From: Candidatus Magasanikiibacteriota bacterium
GTDB lineage: Bacteria; Patescibacteriota; Patescibacteriia; Magasanikbacterales; GWA2-37-8
Reading direction: 5' to 3'
Assembly: GCA_903853785.1 (NCBI GenBank)
Contig: CAINUM010000094.1
Location: forward strand, 1-5,593
DNA: 5,593 nt
Position numbers and translations under genes: made by a program
Shown: positions 4,337 to 5,593 of the stretch, one piece after another
How the letters are laid out: the number at the start of each line of letters is the position of its first letter
Position numbering within the stretch: the first letter of the stretch is position 1
The notes under the pieces: generated by a model
What the model was told of the DNA's origin: nothing
What the model saw: the letters and a program-made list of their open reading frames with translations, nothing else
Database searches by the model: none

Positions 4337-5593
4337 AATGTTCTAAAATTTCTCTAGCTACTGTGCGATCGTTCCATGGAATTTTTTCACCATTCGCAAC
4401 CGCAATATACGGTTCTGTACCTTTTGCAGTAATCACTACGACATCATCAGCCCCAGCCAAACTAAACGCTTTCTGAATACCTTTGAAACGATCAACTATC
4501 ACAAACAAATCTTTATCTTCTGTTTTCCCTGACTCCTTTGCCCCTTTAGCCAACATTTGAGCTATTTGTAAAGGATCTTCGTCGTAACAATTTACATCCG
4601 AAACAATAACATAATCACATAATTTACCTGCAATTTCTCCCATTTTTGATCTCTTTGAAACATCTCTACCGCCGCCGTCAGAACCAATCACAGCAATTAC
4701 CTTACCCTTAGTTATCTTCCTTAACGCCGTAAACAGACCAGTAAAACTCATTGGTTCGTGAGCATAATCAACGATTACTTTAAAATCCTGGCCGGCATTG
4801 ATAAACTCCATTCGCCCCTCTATCATAGTCACTTCCCTAAGACCGTGAGCCATTTTATCTTCGGAAATATTTTGTGTTTTACCAACTGTCAGTGCAGCCA
4901 ACGCATTGTAAGCGTTGAAATCACCAACCAAATTTATGTGGTATTTATTTTCAGCAACCTGAAAATGCACCCCCAAATTATCAGATGAAATAATATTTGC
5001 CTGAAGTGTTTCGTCAACATCTAAACTAGATTTAGACTGTAAACTAAAACCTACTTTTTTATCCGCATGATATTTTAAAAAGAATGGAGAGTTTTCATCA
5101 TCTAAATTTACTGCGATAACTTTTTCTATTTTTTTACCATCTAATACTTTGTGTGAATATTTTTTTAGAGAAGCAAATAACTTACCTTTGTCTGCTCTCA
5201 AATTTTCAAACCCACCATGTCGTTCACTATGTTCGGTCCCTAAATTTGTAAAGACCGCAACATCATAACACAAACCGTAATGGCGATATTGCATTATTCC
5301 CTCAGAGGAAGTTTCAACTACTGCATATTGGCATCCTGCATTCACCATTTCAGAAATCATTTTCTGAATCTGACCCATGCCCAGCATGGTCATTTTTTTA
5401 TCATTTAGCCAGCGTTTTTCTCCAATTTGAAATTCGACCGTCGACATAAGACCAACTTTATAGCCACCAGCCTGTAAAACTGAAGCAATGTATTTACAAG
5501 TGGTAGATTTACCTTTTGTTCCAGTAACACCAATAACAATCAACTTCCGTGCCGGACGACCATAACGCCAATATGCACCAAAAGCAATTAAAA
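4314..5593 (-). CDS. murE: Mur ligase, MurE-like (UDP-MurNAc-tripeptide synthetase), 5' end outside window
   Basis: The open frame continues to the right edge (…AFGAYWRYGRPARKLIVIGVTGT), so the start lies beyond 5593. An in-frame TTG at 5543 would start inside the first strand and is not the true start. Counting from that codon, the ATP-binding P-loop is GTKGKST (8-14), ETSSEG is at 77-82, NLGTEHSERHGG at 100-111, and the expected carbamylated lysine is K119 in DKGKLF. DYAHEP is at 259-264, and GGGRDVSKRSKMGEIAG at 290-306 matches the MurE GGDRDxxKR region. MurE adds the third stem-peptide residue to UDP-MurNAc-Ala-Glu. The DNPR-type selectivity motif is replaced by SDVNCYDEDP (315-324), so lysine versus diaminopimelate use cannot be called. 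The 3' end overlaps the next gene by 23 nt. The family is firm; the exact substrate is less so. Confidence 0.85.
   Translation of the reverse strand, partial: LIAFGAYWRYGRPARKLIVIGVTGTKGKSTTCKYIASVLQAGGYKVGLMSTVEFQIGEKRWLNDKKMTMLGMGQIQKMISEMVNAGCQYAVVETSSEGIMQYRHYGLCYDVAVFTNLGTEHSERHGGFENLRADKGKLFASLKKYSHKVLDGKKIEKVIAVNLDDENSPFFLKYHADKKVGFSLQSKSSLDVDETLQANIISSDNLGVHFQVAENKYHINLVGDFNAYNALAALTVGKTQNISEDKMAHGLREVTMIEGRMEFINAGQDFKVIVDYAHEPMSFTGLFTALRKITKGKVIAVIGSDGGGRDVSKRSKMGEIAGKLCDYVIVSDVNCYDEDPLQIAQMLAKGAKESGKTEDKDLFVIVDRFKGIQKAFSLAGADDVVVITAKGTEPYIAVANGEKIPWNDRTVAREILEHYVASKKN

Noticed and set aside
5541..5543. TTG as the start codon of the Mur ligase
   Set aside because: The frame stays open upstream to the window edge with MurE-like residues (YGRPARKL) directly before the P-loop strand; the true start is outside.
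1..5593. CRISPR array, toxin-antitoxin pair or insertion sequence
   Set aside because: No regularly spaced repeats, no transposase or terminal repeats, and no pair of small defence-type genes were seen on either strand.

Overview
The window looks like an AT-rich bacterial chromosome segment in which all six genes and both tRNAs lie on the minus strand, so transcription runs from position 5593 down to 1. Several traits suggest a Patescibacteria/CPR-type host. There is a Mur ligase with the P-loop GTKGKST, a bPH2-type membrane PH protein, a short FtsB-like protein and a membrane-anchored parvulin. tRNA-Gly does not encode CCA, and the native genes have little or no Shine-Dalgarno signal. The host assignment is inference: no rRNA or marker gene gives a direct placement.

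Right half (2155-5593): a compact cell-envelope cluster reads murE-like (its 5' end lies beyond the window) > PH-domain membrane protein (23-nt overlap) > ftsB-like divisome protein > membrane-anchored PpiC/parvulin foldase. An extended -10 promoter in front of ftsB may give the last two genes their own transcript. The cluster ends in a GC-rich hairpin terminator. Together these genes cover peptidoglycan stem-peptide synthesis, septum formation and folding of exported proteins.

Middle (1817-2147): tRNA-Gly(CCC) sits directly behind that terminator. Two bases past its 3' end is a near-consensus promoter (TTGACA-16-TAGAAT). This drives a leader of about 117 nt that ends in a perfect 15-bp hairpin with a T run. 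The leader holds a 16-codon mini-ORF, a 9-bp direct repeat, and a sequence that can pair with the 5' arm of the terminator. It reads as an undescribed small RNA or a transcription attenuator, and it is the most interesting non-coding structure here.

Left half (1-1880): a markedly GC-richer block (about 824-1880) carries a single GNAT acetyltransferase gene. Unlike every neighbour it has a Shine-Dalgarno-like site, a TGA stop and many cysteines, so it looks recently acquired, or possibly a chimeric assembly. Downstream, AT-rich sequence resumes with a stand-alone M23 metallopeptidase lacking any signal peptide. This is followed by a consensus promoter (TTGACT-17-TATAAT) for a tRNA that runs off the left edge.

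Two protein-level points deserve attention. The parvulin appears to have its first beta strand, with one of the two active-site histidines, placed after the rest of the domain (circular permutation or a truncated second domain). The M23 protein resembles the M23 module known inside large class-III aminotransferase fusions rather than ordinary secreted cell-wall hydrolases.
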